DNA of 64,000 nucleotides from Parahoeflea alexandrii (GCF_027214025.1 NZ_JAPWHB010000009.1:62001-126000), one strand, 5' to 3'. Shown: positions 9,346 to 18,999, counted from the first letter of the stretch. Program-made: numbers and translations. Notes: generated by a model not told the origin, from the letters alone.

Positions 9346-9837
9346 ATGTCTGGTCAGTCAATCCGCCGGCCGGGTGAGCTGGTGTTCGCCTGCCTGCTGG
9401 TGATCTTCAGCGCAGCCGCCCTGTGGCAGGCCTACGGCATCTCCGGTTTCAAGGGACTGTCCCAGCCGGGCGTCTTCCCGATGCTCGCGGCGGCGACGAT
9501 GCTGGTGAGCTGCCTGTTCGTGCTTCGCGACACGCTGCGGGCGCGCGAAACCGAACAGCCCGGCACGGCCGGCGCCTCCTGGAGCAGCATCCTGCCGCTG
9601 CGCCTCCTCGTCATCCTGGCGATGGTCGCGATCTATCTCTATGCGATGCCGTGGCTGGGGTTTGTCCTGGCGTCCGGCCTGTTCCTGTTTTCCTGCATTG
9701 CCTATCTGTGGCGCAAGGGCATCGTGATCTCGCTCGCCCTCTCGATCGCAAGTCTTGCTGCGATCTACTTCCTGTTCCGCGTCGTGTTCGAGGTGGTCCT
9801 GCCGCAGGGGTCCGTGATCCCGGCAGGAGTGTTCTGA
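9346..9837 (+). CDS. tctB: TTT transporter small membrane subunit (TctB family)
   Basis: Membrane protein of 163 residues with four hydrophobic helices, matching TctB in size and in the start GELVFACLLVIFSAAALWQAYGI pattern (shown in part: FACLLVIFSAAALW). It sits between tctC and tctA, one base before the tctA start, and forms the small permease subunit of the same importer. Confidence 0.88.
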   Translation: MSGQSIRRPGELVFACLLVIFSAAALWQAYGISGFKGLSQPGVFPMLAAATMLVSCLFVLRDTLRARETEQPGTAGASWSSILPLRLLVILAMVAIYLYAMPWLGFVLASGLFLFSCIAYLWRKGIVISLALSIASLAAIYFLFRVVFEVVLPQGSVIPAGVF

Positions 9838-9838
9838 C

Positions 9839-11344
9839 ATGCTCGAGGCGCTGGGAAATTTCGGGATCTCGTGGCTCGACCCGTGGCTCCTGCTGCTGAC
9901 GGCATCGGGCACGCTCGCCGGGATATATGTCGGCGCCATTCCGGGCCTGTCGGTCACGATGGCGACGTCGATCCTGATCTCCTTCACGTTCAAATGGCCG
10001 GTCAATGATGCGCTGGCGCTGATCGCCGGCGTCTTCATGGGCGGTGTCTATGGCGGTTCGCGCACCGCCATCCTGCTCAACATCCCGGGCGCGCCGAGCG
10101 CCATTGCGACCGCGATCGAAGGCTATCCTATGGCCAGGCGCGGGGAAGCGGGCGAAGCGATCGGGCTGACGACCGTCATGTCGGTCTTCGGCGGCTTTGT
10201 CGGTATCGCAGCGCTCGCCATGCTGGCTCCGGCGATCTCCAGTTTCGCGCTGATGTTCAATTCGCGCGACTACCTTCTGCTCGGGCTGATCGGCATCCTG
10301 CTCGTTGGTACGCTGTCCGGCGAAAGCTTCGCCAAGGGCGCTTTCGCCGGCGCGCTCGGCGTTCTCATCGGCATGGTCGGCCTCGACCCGATGACAGCGG
10401 AAGGCCGCTTCACCTTCGGCTCGATCTCGCTGATGGGCGGCATTCCCTACGTGGCGGCTATGATCGGGTTCTTCGGCGTGGCCGAGGCCCTGGTCCAGCT
10501 CCAGACCCTCGACGTCCCGGCGATCAAGCAGAAGATCGACCGGGTGATCCCCAAGTTCTCGGATGTGAAGCGCTATTTCTGGCTCGCCATGCGCGCCTCA
10601 GGGATCGGCACGATCATCGGGGCCCTGCCGGGAACGGGCGGCGACATCGCGGCGCTGCTGGCCTATGACGATGCCCGACGCAGCGTCAAGAATCCCGAGG
10701 TGCCGTTCGGCGAAGGGGCAAAGGAAGGTCTGGTCGCCCCGGAGGCCGCCAACAACGCGGCCGTGGGCGGAGCCTTCATCCCGATGCTGACGCTTGGTAT
10801 TCCGGGCGATGCCGTCACTGCGGTGATCATCGGCGCGCTGTTCATCCACGGCCTCAAGCCCGGGCCGCTGATGCTGGTGGAAACCCCGCACCTGTTCTGG
10901 TTCACCGTCGGCAACCTGGCGCTCGCAAACGTGTTCCTGCTGATCTTCGGGCTGACGGGGATCCGCATCTTCACCAAGATCGTCGAATGCCCGAAGGCAA
11001 TCCTGATCCCGCTGATCATCGTTCTGTCGGCGGTCGGGACCTACGCGATCGAGAACAATCCGGTGCACATCTACTGGATGCTGCTGTTCGGTGTCTTCGG
11101 CTACTTCCTGAAGACCTACGGGTTCCAGGTCGGCCCGGTGATCCTGGGCGTCATTCTCGGGCCGATGATGGATTCGAACTACCGAAGGGCGATGATCGGT
11201 GCCCGTGGCGATGTCGGCGAGTTCCTCTGGAACTTCGTCTCGCACCCGATTTCGCTGGTTCTGTCGGTCGGCTTCCTGTTGATGCTCGTGTCGCAGACAC
11301 CGCTCTGGCCGTGGATCAGGAAAAAGGCGGGCTTGCAGCGATGA
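9839..11344 (+). CDS. tctA: TTT transporter large membrane subunit (TctA family)
   Basis: Polytopic protein of 501 residues, typical TctA length, with about 11-12 hydrophobic segments. Seen: the two internally repeated TctA motifs GAIPGLSVTMATSIL (residues about 31-46) and GALPGTGGDIAALLAY (about 260-275), and the GGSRTAILLNIPGAP segment, which are diagnostic. It closes the tctCBA set and is followed after three bases by the AroE-like gene, so transport and oxidation are co-expressed. Confidence 0.95.
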   Translation: MLEALGNFGISWLDPWLLLLTASGTLAGIYVGAIPGLSVTMATSILISFTFKWPVNDALALIAGVFMGGVYGGSRTAILLNIPGAPSAIATAIEGYPMARRGEAGEAIGLTTVMSVFGGFVGIAALAMLAPAISSFALMFNSRDYLLLGLIGILLVGTLSGESFAKGAFAGALGVLIGMVGLDPMTAEGRFTFGSISLMGGIPYVAAMIGFFGVAEALVQLQTLDVPAIKQKIDRVIPKFSDVKRYFWLAMRASGIGTIIGALPGTGGDIAALLAYDDARRSVKNPEVPFGEGAKEGLVAPEAANNAAVGGAFIPMLTLGIPGDAVTAVIIGALFIHGLKPGPLMLVETPHLFWFTVGNLALANVFLLIFGLTGIRIFTKIVECPKAILIPLIIVLSAVGTYAIENNPVHIYWMLLFGVFGYFLKTYGFQVGPVILGVILGPMMDSNYRRAMIGARGDVGEFLWNFVSHPISLVLSVGFLLMLVSQTPLWPWIRKKAGLQR

Positions 11345-11347
11345 GCC

Positions 11348-12217
11348 ATGGGCGCTGACATGACGAACAACCTGCCTGGCCAACCGGCGCCGATGCCTGC
11401 TGTCACCGGCACCACCTGGTGCCTGCCGCTGGTGGGCCACCCGGTGGCACAGGTGCGGACACCCGCAGGCATCAATGCCTGGTTTGCGGAATGCGGCATC
11501 GACACGGTGATCTTCCCCGTCGACATTCCGCCGGACAGGATTGCCGGGTTCTTCGACATGCTTCGCGGCTGGAGCAATTGCTGCGGCTGCTCGGTCACCG
11601 TGCCGCACAAGCAGGCCGCCTTCGCCGCCATGGATGCGCTGACCGAGCGCGCCCGGTTCTGCGGCGCGGTCAACATCATTCGACGCGACGCCGACGGACG
11701 GCTCACCGGCGACGCGACCGACGGGCTGGCATTCGTCCGCGCGGTCGAGCGGAATGGACGATCGATTGCCGGCAGCAAGGTGCTCCTTGCCGGGGCCGGC
11801 GGCGGAGCGGGCTCGGCGATCGCCCATGCCGTTTGCAGCGAAGGCCCTGCCGAGATTGCCCTCCTGGAACCGCACAAGGCCAGGCGCAACGCCATAACCG
11901 CCAGGATCACGGCCAAATGGCCCGAAATACGCTGCACGGCCTCACCGGAGGGCGCGGACTACGATCTGGCGATCAATGCCTCGGCGCAGGGCATGCTTCC
12001 GACCGATGAAATGCCATTCGATCCGCGGCTTGTCCGCCAGGACGGTCTTGTCGCGGACGTGATCACGAAACCGGTCACCACCGCCCTGCTTGCGTCTGCA
12101 GAAGCGCTGGGCCTGAAGACCCAGAACGGCTTCGAAATGGCGGATGCGCAGCTCGAGTTCCAGATGCGGCATCTGCGGCTCTGGACTGAACGCAACGCGA
12201 CCGAAAGGGACGATTGA
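11348..12217 (+). CDS. Shikimate dehydrogenase-like oxidoreductase (catabolic AroE paralog 2)
   Basis: AroE-superfamily protein of 289 residues. Seen: SVTVPHK with the catalytic Lys, DATDGLAF with the partner Asp, and Rossmann loop AGAGGGAGSA. As in the paralog at 1259, the Ser-x-Ser substrate-carboxylate motif is absent (GHPVAQVRTPAGIN here). Start at 11348 is adjacent to the tctA stop; ATG 11360 is an alternative. It is packed between tctA and quiC, so the most economical role is oxidation of shikimate or quinate to the 3-dehydro acid. The two AroE-like proteins differ clearly and probably use different substrates. Confidence 0.87.
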   Translation: MGADMTNNLPGQPAPMPAVTGTTWCLPLVGHPVAQVRTPAGINAWFAECGIDTVIFPVDIPPDRIAGFFDMLRGWSNCCGCSVTVPHKQAAFAAMDALTERARFCGAVNIIRRDADGRLTGDATDGLAFVRAVERNGRSIAGSKVLLAGAGGGAGSAIAHAVCSEGPAEIALLEPHKARRNAITARITAKWPEIRCTASPEGADYDLAINASAQGMLPTDEMPFDPRLVRQDGLVADVITKPVTTALLASAEALGLKTQNGFEMADAQLEFQMRHLRLWTERNATERDD

Positions 12218-12220
12218 GCC

Positions 12221-14113
12221 ATGAAAACCGCAATTGCCACCGTTTCGATCGCCGGGGATCTCAGCGAGAAGCTTGCGGCGATCGCGGCGGCAGGGTTCGA
12301 CGGGGTCGAGATCTTCGAGAACGACTTCCTCGCCTATGACGGCAGTCCGCGCGATGTCGGGCAGATGGTGCGGGATTTCGGGCTGGAGATCTCGCTGTTC
12401 CAGCCGTTCCGCGATTTCGAAGGCATGCCCGAGCCGCAGCGGGCAAAGGCGTTCGATCGTGCGGAACGCAAGTTCGATCTGATGGGAGAGCTCGGCGCCG
12501 ACCTGGTGCTGGTCTGCTCAAATGTCTCGCCCGCTTCGCTCGGCGGCATCGACCGGGCCGCGCAGGATTTCCGCGAGCTCGGCGAACGCGCCGCCAGGCA
12601 CAATATACGAGTGGGCTACGAGGCGCTCGCCTGGGGGCGCCACGTCAACGATCACCGCGATGCGTGGGAGATCGTGCGCCGGGCGGATCATCCGAATGTG
12701 GGACTCATCGTCGATTCCTTCCACACGCTGGCGCGCAAGATCGATCCCGACACGATCCGCTCGATCCCCGGCGACAAAATCTTCTTCGTCCAGCTTGCCG
12801 ATGCGCCGAAGATCGACATGGACCTGCTCTACTGGAGCCGGCATTTCCGCAACATGCCGGGCGAGGGCGATCTCGATGTCTACGGCTTCATGCGGGCGGT
12901 GGCCGCGACCGGCTACAACGGCACCCTGTCGCTCGAAATCTTCAACGACCAGTTCCGCGGCGGGTCGCCGAAATTCATCTCCGTCGACGGGCACCGGTCG
13001 CTGGTCTACCTGATGGACCGGGTGCGGCGGAGCGAGCCGGACATCAGGATCGAGTGCCCGGAGATGCCCGACCGGATCGCGGTCGACGGCGTCGAATTCG
13101 TCGAGTTCGCGGCCGACGAGGAGGAAGCCACGGAACTCGGCGGCCTGCTCCGCACGCTCGGCTTCACCCGCGCGCTCCGGCACGTCTCCAAGGATGTCGA
13201 GCTGTGGCGGCAAGGGGACATCAACATCGTTATCAACACCGAGCGGGAAGGCTTCGCGCACGCCTCGCACGTGGTCCACGGCATGAATGTCTGCGACATC
13301 GGCCTGAAGGTGGAGGACGCGGTCGCCACAGTGGAGCGGGCAAGGGCGCTCAACGCCGAGCCGTTCGAGCAGCCTGTCGGACCGGGAGAGCTGACGATCC
13401 CGGCCATCCGCGGCCTGGGCGGCGGGCTCATCCATTTCATCGACGAGCGCAGCGACCTGGCCCGGGTCTGGGACATCGAGTTCCGCCCGGTTTCAGATCA
13501 GCAGGCGGCCCGGAGCGTCGGGCTGACGCGGATCGACCATGTCGCCCAGACCATGAATTACGAGGAAATGCTGACCTCACTTCTGTTCTACACCTCGATC
13601 TTCCAGACCTCGAAAACACCGATGATCGACGTGGTGGACCCGGCCGGGCTGGTGCGCAGCCAGGCGATCGAGAACGAGGCGGGTACGCTCCGGATCACGC
13701 TCAACGGTGCGGAAAACCGCCGCACGCTGGCGGGACATTTCATCGCCGAGCGGTTCGGCTCGGCGGTGCAGCACCTGGCGTTTGCGACCGCCGACATCTT
13801 CGCCACCGCCGCTGCGCTTGCCGGCAACGGATTCGAGCCGCTGGCGATCTCGGCCAATTACTATGACGACCTGGCGGCCCGTTTCGATCTCGAGCAGGAC
13901 TTCGTGGACCGGCTGCAGGCCTCGCACATCCTCTATGACCGCGACGAACAGGGCGAATATTTTCAGCTCTACAGTCCCGGCTTCGGAGAGGGTTTCTTCT
14001 TCGAGATCGTTGAGCGGCGTGGCGGATATGGCGGATATGGCGCGCCCAATGCGCAGTTCCGGATCGCCGCGCAGAAGCGGCGGATGCGGCCCAAGGGCAT
14101 GCCCAGGAGCTAG
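12221..14113 (+). CDS. quiC: 3-dehydroshikimate dehydratase, two-domain (TIM barrel + HPPD-like)
   Basis: Protein of 630 residues, the length of bacterial bifunctional-type QuiC1 enzymes. Residues about 1-270 form a sugar-isomerase-like TIM barrel (KTAIATVSIAGDL start; GYEALAWGRHVND; LIVDSFH; LSLEIFNDQFRGG supplying metal ligands) that dehydrates 3-dehydroshikimate to protocatechuate. Residues about 285-610 are two VOC repeats resembling 4-hydroxyphenylpyruvate dioxygenase (RIDHVAQTMNYEEMLTSLLFY in parts, VQHLAF, EYFQLYSP), a domain whose own activity in these enzymes is not settled. It starts three bases after the AroE-like gene and anchors the pathway assignment of the whole cluster. Confidence 0.92.
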   Translation: MKTAIATVSIAGDLSEKLAAIAAAGFDGVEIFENDFLAYDGSPRDVGQMVRDFGLEISLFQPFRDFEGMPEPQRAKAFDRAERKFDLMGELGADLVLVCSNVSPASLGGIDRAAQDFRELGERAARHNIRVGYEALAWGRHVNDHRDAWEIVRRADHPNVGLIVDSFHTLARKIDPDTIRSIPGDKIFFVQLADAPKIDMDLLYWSRHFRNMPGEGDLDVYGFMRAVAATGYNGTLSLEIFNDQFRGGSPKFISVDGHRSLVYLMDRVRRSEPDIRIECPEMPDRIAVDGVEFVEFAADEEEATELGGLLRTLGFTRALRHVSKDVELWRQGDINIVINTEREGFAHASHVVHGMNVCDIGLKVEDAVATVERARALNAEPFEQPVGPGELTIPAIRGLGGGLIHFIDERSDLARVWDIEFRPVSDQQAARSVGLTRIDHVAQTMNYEEMLTSLLFYTSIFQTSKTPMIDVVDPAGLVRSQAIENEAGTLRITLNGAENRRTLAGHFIAERFGSAVQHLAFATADIFATAAALAGNGFEPLAISANYYDDLAARFDLEQDFVDRLQASHILYDRDEQGEYFQLYSPGFGEGFFFEIVERRGGYGGYGAPNAQFRIAAQKRRMRPKGMPRS

Positions 14114-14138
14114 GGACGGACCGCGGGTCTCAATATGG

Positions 14139-15551
14139 TCAGGCGGAGCTCTGCCTGATCCGCTCGATGGTTCTGGCAATCACCTCGTGCGCCAATGCTT
14201 CGGTTTTCGCCTCGCTGTAGACCCGCATTTCCGGGGCATTGCCGGAGGGCCTCAGATGCACGATGTCACCGTTTCCGAACGTGACCCGGAGACCGTCGGT
14301 CAGATCGACATTCGATATCGCCCCGAAAGGCCCGAAGAAATCGGTCCGCGCCGCCTCGTCCCCTGAAAGGCGGGCGACGAGGGCCTGGCTTTCAGCCGTG
14401 GGGAAGTTCTCGATGCGGTCGCTGGCAGCGACCGGGAGACCGAGAGCGGCGACATGGACCGACAGCGTCTGACCGGCGGCGCGGGCGGCGGCAAAGGCAC
14501 AGAGGATCGGCAGGGCGCTGTCGCGGGTCGGCAAGGGCGCGAGGTCGGCCGTCCCGGCGCTGATCCGGTTGCCGGTCAGAACGCCGCCATTGGCCTCAAA
14601 GCCGATGACGCATTGGCAGCCTCTCGCCAGAGCTTCGCTCATCCCGGCAATGACGAAAGGTGAGCCGACCCTGGTGCGGGATACTTCCGCCTCGCAGCGG
14701 CTTTCGATGCCCGAGTTCGACGTCACCGGCGTCACCACCGCATCGGCGCCGAGATAGCGCGCGACAATCAGACCAAGCGCATCGCCCCGGAGCACCTGCC
14801 CCGTCTCGTCGACGACCAGCGGCCTGTCGCCGTCGCCGTCGGCGGAGACCAGCCCGTCAAGCGCTTCGGACCTTACCCAGCCGGCAGCCAACGTCCGTGT
14901 CGCCTCGGAGACCGCCTCGGTGTCGACCGGGATGAAGACGCTCGATTTGCCGAGCCGGATGATTTCGGCACCCGCCTCCTGCAGAATGGTGGCCAGAGCA
15001 TCGCTCGCCGCGGAACTGTGCTCGTAGAGACCGATGCGTAGGCCGGAAAGACCTCCGTCCGGAACAAAGCCGCGATAGCGTTCGATGAAGCCCGCATTGG
15101 CTTCGGAAGAGCGGTCGCGCATGAGCTTTGCCTGCGGCAGGGCGCCCGCGCAGTCCGGCGCCAGGTGGGCGATTGCCGCCTCATCGGTCTTGTCGATTTC
15201 GCCATCGGGCCGGTAGAACTTGACGCCGTTGCGGTCGTCGGGAATGTGCGAACCGGTGATCATCAGCGCCGCGGCCCGCTCACCCATGGCGTGAAGCGCC
15301 AGCGCCGGGGTCGGCAGCACGCCGCAATCCACCGGCTCGAGGCCCTCGGCGAAGAGTGCGGCGGCGCATTGGGCCGCGATCTGGGGGCTTGAGGCGCGCA
15401 TGTCGCGGCCGATGAAGACCGGCGCTCCTTCGGCCGCCATGCCGGTCTGCTTGAGATGGCGGGCAAAGGCGCGGGCATGGGCGGCGGCCGTGCCGTCCGT
15501 CAGCTCGCCAACGAGGCCGCGAAGCCCGCTTGTGCCGAATTTCGCAGCCAT
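14139..15551 (-). CDS. Phosphomannomutase / phosphoglucomutase family
   Basis: Alpha-D-phosphohexomutase of 470 residues. Seen: N-terminal KFGTSGLRGLVG, phosphoserine loop ITGSHIPDDRNG, metal loop DGDGDRP, sugar-specificity loop GFEANGGVLTG and the C-terminal phosphate-binding RPSGNAPEMRVY. It interconverts mannose-6-P and mannose-1-P (glucose phosphates possible). Sixty-seven bases downstream of the GDP-mannose pyrophosphorylase-AGE fusion on the same strand, so together they supply GDP-mannose for surface polysaccharide. Confidence 0.92.
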   Translation of the reverse strand: MAAKFGTSGLRGLVGELTDGTAAAHARAFARHLKQTGMAAEGAPVFIGRDMRASSPQIAAQCAAALFAEGLEPVDCGVLPTPALALHAMGERAAALMITGSHIPDDRNGVKFYRPDGEIDKTDEAAIAHLAPDCAGALPQAKLMRDRSSEANAGFIERYRGFVPDGGLSGLRIGLYEHSSAASDALATILQEAGAEIIRLGKSSVFIPVDTEAVSEATRTLAAGWVRSEALDGLVSADGDGDRPLVVDETGQVLRGDALGLIVARYLGADAVVTPVTSNSGIESRCEAEVSRTRVGSPFVIAGMSEALARGCQCVIGFEANGGVLTGNRISAGTADLAPLPTRDSALPILCAFAAARAAGQTLSVHVAALGLPVAASDRIENFPTAESQALVARLSGDEAARTDFFGPFGAISNVDLTDGLRVTFGNGDIVHLRPSGNAPEMRVYSEAKTEALAHEVIARTIERIRQSSA

Positions 15552-15618
15552 ATGCGTTTTCCTCCCGTTCGTCCCTTCACCCAGCGCAAGCCGCCAGCCG
15601 GAGCCGCTGCCACGCCCC

Positions 15619-17865
15619 TCAGGGCAGCATTTCCTCGTGCCTCAGATACTCCACCAACGCGCAGAACACGTGGTAGAAGGTGCTTGTCGGCATGTCCTTG
15701 GAGATCACCCGGCCCTTGGGATCGATCTGGTCGTACCAGCCGCCCGGCGCCGGCGCCGTCAGGTAGCGGTTGAAGATCACGTCGAGCATGCGGATGAACA
15801 GGGTCTCGTCGCCGGGCAGGCCTTCGGCGCGGGCCAGCAGCCCGGCCTTGAGCGCCTCGGTCTGGCACCAGAGCCGCGCCGTTCCGAGCATCTCCGAGCC
15901 GTCGGGAGCCATTGAATCGCAAACTGCGTCGGTGCCGCGCGCATGGCCGAAGGCGTGGCTGGTGGCATAGAGCTTGCGGCAGTATTCCTTGAGCTCCGGC
16001 TGACCCGCGAAGCGCGCCTGGCGCAACAGCAGCCAGACCCACTCGTAGTGATGGCCGGGCTCGACGCGGGCCGGCTTGTCCTGGCGCACCGACCAGTCGC
16101 GCTCGAAATGCTCGGTCACGCTCCAGCTCTCGGGATCGAAGAACACCGACTTGAACAGTTCCACCGCCGTCTGGGCGCGGTCGAGAAACGCCCGTTCGCC
16201 GGTAACCTCGTACCAGGCCTGCATCGCCTCGAGATAATGCATGTGCGGATTGGCGCGGCGGTAATCGAGCCTGAGGCTCGATTCGTAAAACCCGCCATTG
16301 GCGCGGTCGACCAGATGGTCGTCCATATAGGCGATGGTGCGCTCGGCCCAGACCCGGGCTTCCGGCCATTTCGTTGCCTTCCACAGCCAGGCCAGCGCCA
16401 GCAGAACGAAGCACTGGTCGTAGGTGTCGCGCTGCGGATCTTTCACCGTTCCGTCGACGTTCCAGAGGTGGATCCAGCCTCCATCGGCATGCCAGCCGGT
16501 GGTGGTGAGCGTGTTGAAGCAATGCTCGAGCACCGCGCGCGCATTGCCGTCCCATCCGAGGAGTTCGGCATTTGCAAAGCAGTAGATCTGCCGGGCCAGA
16601 ACCCTCAGCCGCTTGTAGCCGAGATCGGCGGGGCTGCCGTCATGATTGAGCGCTTCGTGCACACCGCCATGCACCCGGTCGACGCCGACACCGGCCCAGA
16701 GCGGCAGCGCGGTGTCGAACAGCCACTTGCGGATCACCCTTGGCGAGGGCACCGGCCGGCCGGAATGGGCCACCGCCAGAGGGGGCCATTCGCCGGTGTT
16801 CTTGACGCCGCCGGCGATGTCCTTGACCAGGTGCGACTTGTCGCGATGGACGATCAGCAGCGCGTCGGGCTGGGAGACCACGATGATGTTGTCGAGCCCC
16901 GCGACGGCCAGCAGCCGGTCTTCCGAGCGCAGGTAACTGTTGTGCACGTCGATGGTCATCACGTCGCCGAAGCGGGCATTGCCATGTTCGTCGAGCGGCG
17001 AGCCGTCGTGAAGCTGGTTCCATGAACCCAGGTCGTTCCAGTCGAAACTCGCTGCAACCACGCCGATGCGCGGTGCGTTCTCCATCACCGCGTAGTCGAT
17101 CGAGATCTTCGGGCTGGCGGCAAAGGCTTCCGGATCGAGCCGGTAGCACTTGCCCTCGACATCGGCGCGCTCGACGGCGAGCTTCGCCTGGGCCCAGACC
17201 TCGGGCTGCTGCCGGGCCAGTTCGGCGCCCATTTCGCCGGCGCGGAACATGAAGATGCCGGCGTTCCAGAAGAACCGGCCCGAGCTCAGAAAGCTCTCGG
17301 CGGTCTCGAGATCGGGCTTCTCACGGAACCGCGACACGTCGTAGACGGGGCCGTCGCCGTCTCCGCGCTCGATATAGCCGTACTGGGTCTCGGGCCGCGT
17401 CGGCGCGATGCCGATGGTCATGATGCCGCCACGCTCGGCAAGCGCCTGCGCGCCGGTACGGATCACGTCGAAAAAGGCAGCCACATCGGAAATCTGGTGG
17501 TCGGACGGCAGCACCAGCACCATCCGGTCCGGATCGGTCTCGGCCAGGTCGGCGATCGCGGCGGCGATCGCGGCGGCGGTGTCGCGGATAAGCGGCTCGA
17601 GCACGTAGCGCTCGACCTCGACGCTGCCGGTTTCACCCTGCTCGGTCAGCAACGCTTCGAAATCGATGCCGCCGACGATCCGGGTCGGCAGGTAGCGCAG
17701 GCCTTCACCCCTGTGATCGACGCGCTCGAGCGTGTTGGTCAGCAGGGTCTTGTCGTTGACCAGCTTGTGAAACTGCTTGGGCTTGGAATCCCGTGACATC
17801 GGCCAGAGCCGGGACCCCGCGCCGCCGCACAGGATAACTGGCGTGATGGTATGGCTTGCGACCAT
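15619..17865 (-). CDS. Mannose-1-phosphate guanylyltransferase fused to AGE-family isomerase
   Basis: Fusion of 748 residues. Residues about 8-290 are a nucleotidyltransferase with the GMP signature VILCGGAGSRLWPMSR and PKQFHKL, and FVEKPD-like FREKPDLE; residues about 290-355 hold the domain linking to the effector half. Residues about 375-740 are an N-acylglucosamine-2-epimerase (AGE) alpha/alpha barrel with conserved PGHHYEWVWLL and HLWNVDGT segments. AGE proteins include mannose-6-phosphate isomerases, so the fusion can plausibly run fructose-6-P to mannose-6-P and mannose-1-P to GDP-mannose, with the adjacent mutase filling the middle step. Most GMP fusions carry a cupin-type isomerase instead. 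Confidence 0.9.
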   Translation of the reverse strand: MVASHTITPVILCGGAGSRLWPMSRDSKPKQFHKLVNDKTLLTNTLERVDHRGEGLRYLPTRIVGGIDFEALLTEQGETGSVEVERYVLEPLIRDTAAAIAAAIADLAETDPDRMVLVLPSDHQISDVAAFFDVIRTGAQALAERGGIMTIGIAPTRPETQYGYIERGDGDGPVYDVSRFREKPDLETAESFLSSGRFFWNAGIFMFRAGEMGAELARQQPEVWAQAKLAVERADVEGKCYRLDPEAFAASPKISIDYAVMENAPRIGVVAASFDWNDLGSWNQLHDGSPLDEHGNARFGDVMTIDVHNSYLRSEDRLLAVAGLDNIIVVSQPDALLIVHRDKSHLVKDIAGGVKNTGEWPPLAVAHSGRPVPSPRVIRKWLFDTALPLWAGVGVDRVHGGVHEALNHDGSPADLGYKRLRVLARQIYCFANAELLGWDGNARAVLEHCFNTLTTTGWHADGGWIHLWNVDGTVKDPQRDTYDQCFVLLALAWLWKATKWPEARVWAERTIAYMDDHLVDRANGGFYESSLRLDYRRANPHMHYLEAMQAWYEVTGERAFLDRAQTAVELFKSVFFDPESWSVTEHFERDWSVRQDKPARVEPGHHYEWVWLLLRQARFAGQPELKEYCRKLYATSHAFGHARGTDAVCDSMAPDGSEMLGTARLWCQTEALKAGLLARAEGLPGDETLFIRMLDVIFNRYLTAPAPGGWYDQIDPKGRVISKDMPTSTFYHVFCALVEYLRHEEMLP

Positions 17866-18006
17866 GAAATGCTCCGATTTCCGCGCGACCGAGCGGCCGT
17901 CTTACTGGATTAGCCGATTAGAAGGGCAAAAAATGAAGAATCCGCTCACGCAAAGGGACGCATATTCCGAAAGTTGAATGCCTTGCAACAGTGACCGCGT
18001 CCTCGC

Positions 18007-18999
18007 TCAGCCGGATGTGCCCGGGCTTTCCGCCTTGATCGGCCGCGACATCAGCGCCGCCCTTGCCTCTTCCGCCGACATCTGGCCCGCAAGCACCAGT
18101 CCCGCCGTCTGCATGACCGGGCAGGAAATCTTGTGCCTGGCGGCAATCTCGTTGGCGATCGAGACCGTATGGACGCCTTCGGCCAGCTTCAGGCCGGACA
18201 CGTCCTGACCGCGCCCCACAGCGATGCCATAGGAGAAGTTGCGCGACATTTCGGACGAACAGGTCAGCACCAGGTCGCCCAGGCCCGACAGTCCCATCAG
18301 GGTTTCGGCCCGCGCGCCCATCGCCACGCCGAGCCGCACCAGCTCGGCATAGCCCCTGGTGATCAGCGCGGCTTCGGCGCTTGCTCCCATGCCGCCGCCG
18401 CGGCAGATGCCGACGGCGATCGCCATGACGTTCTTGAGCGAGCCGCCGATCTGCACCCCGAGGGTGTCGTCCGACGCGTAAAGCCGGATCGCGTCTCCCG
18501 AGAGATCCTGCGCCAGCGACCTGGCCATCTCCTGCTCCGGCATGGCAAGGGTGAGTGCGGTAGGCAGGCCGCGAACCACGTCGGCGGCAAAACTGGGGCC
18601 GGAAAGAACGCCCACCACGTGATCCGGCAACTGCCCGGCGATGACTTCGCCCTGGGTCTGTCCGCTGCGGTTGTCGATGCCCTTGGCACAGGCGATCAGC
18701 ACGGCGCCGGCCGGCAGATGCGGCGCGGCCTGCGCCGCCACTTCACCGGTCGACTGGGCCGGCGCCACGAACAGCACGATGTCGGTATTGTCGAGCGCGT
18801 CCGCCATGTCGGTCGTTGCGCTCAGCGTATCGGGCAGGCCGGCGTCGCCGAGATAGGTACGGTTGGTGTGCTGACGGGAAATCTCGTCGCAGGTGCCGGC
18901 GTTGCGGCCCCAGATGCGCACATCGTGACCCTGCTTGACGAAAGCCGCGGCCAGCGCGGTTCCCCAGGCGCCGGAGCCGAGAATACATAAGCGGGACAT
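18007..18999 (-). CDS. gpsA: NAD(P)-dependent glycerol-3-phosphate dehydrogenase
   Basis: Protein of 330 residues, normal GpsA length. Seen: N-terminal Rossmann motif LGSGAWGTALA, the ACAKGID segment with the catalytic Lys, VLSGPSFA, and GSLKNVMAIAVGI, the substrate-binding Lys-Asn signature. It reduces dihydroxyacetone phosphate to sn-glycerol-3-P for phospholipid synthesis in the cytoplasm. Downstream of the DprE1-like gene on the same strand (104-base gap). Confidence 0.96.
   Translation of the reverse strand: MSRLCILGSGAWGTALAAAFVKQGHDVRIWGRNAGTCDEISRQHTNRTYLGDAGLPDTLSATTDMADALDNTDIVLFVAPAQSTGEVAAQAAPHLPAGAVLIACAKGIDNRSGQTQGEVIAGQLPDHVVGVLSGPSFAADVVRGLPTALTLAMPEQEMARSLAQDLSGDAIRLYASDDTLGVQIGGSLKNVMAIAVGICRGGGMGASAEAALITRGYAELVRLGVAMGARAETLMGLSGLGDLVLTCSSEMSRNFSYGIAVGRGQDVSGLKLAEGVHTVSIANEIAARHKISCPVMQTAGLVLAGQMSAEEARAALMSRPIKAESPGTSG

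Noticed and set aside
14018-14042. Short tandem GGCGGATAT repeat
   Set aside because: Two copies only, in frame near the C-terminus of quiC (Gly-Gly-Tyr), so coding sequence.
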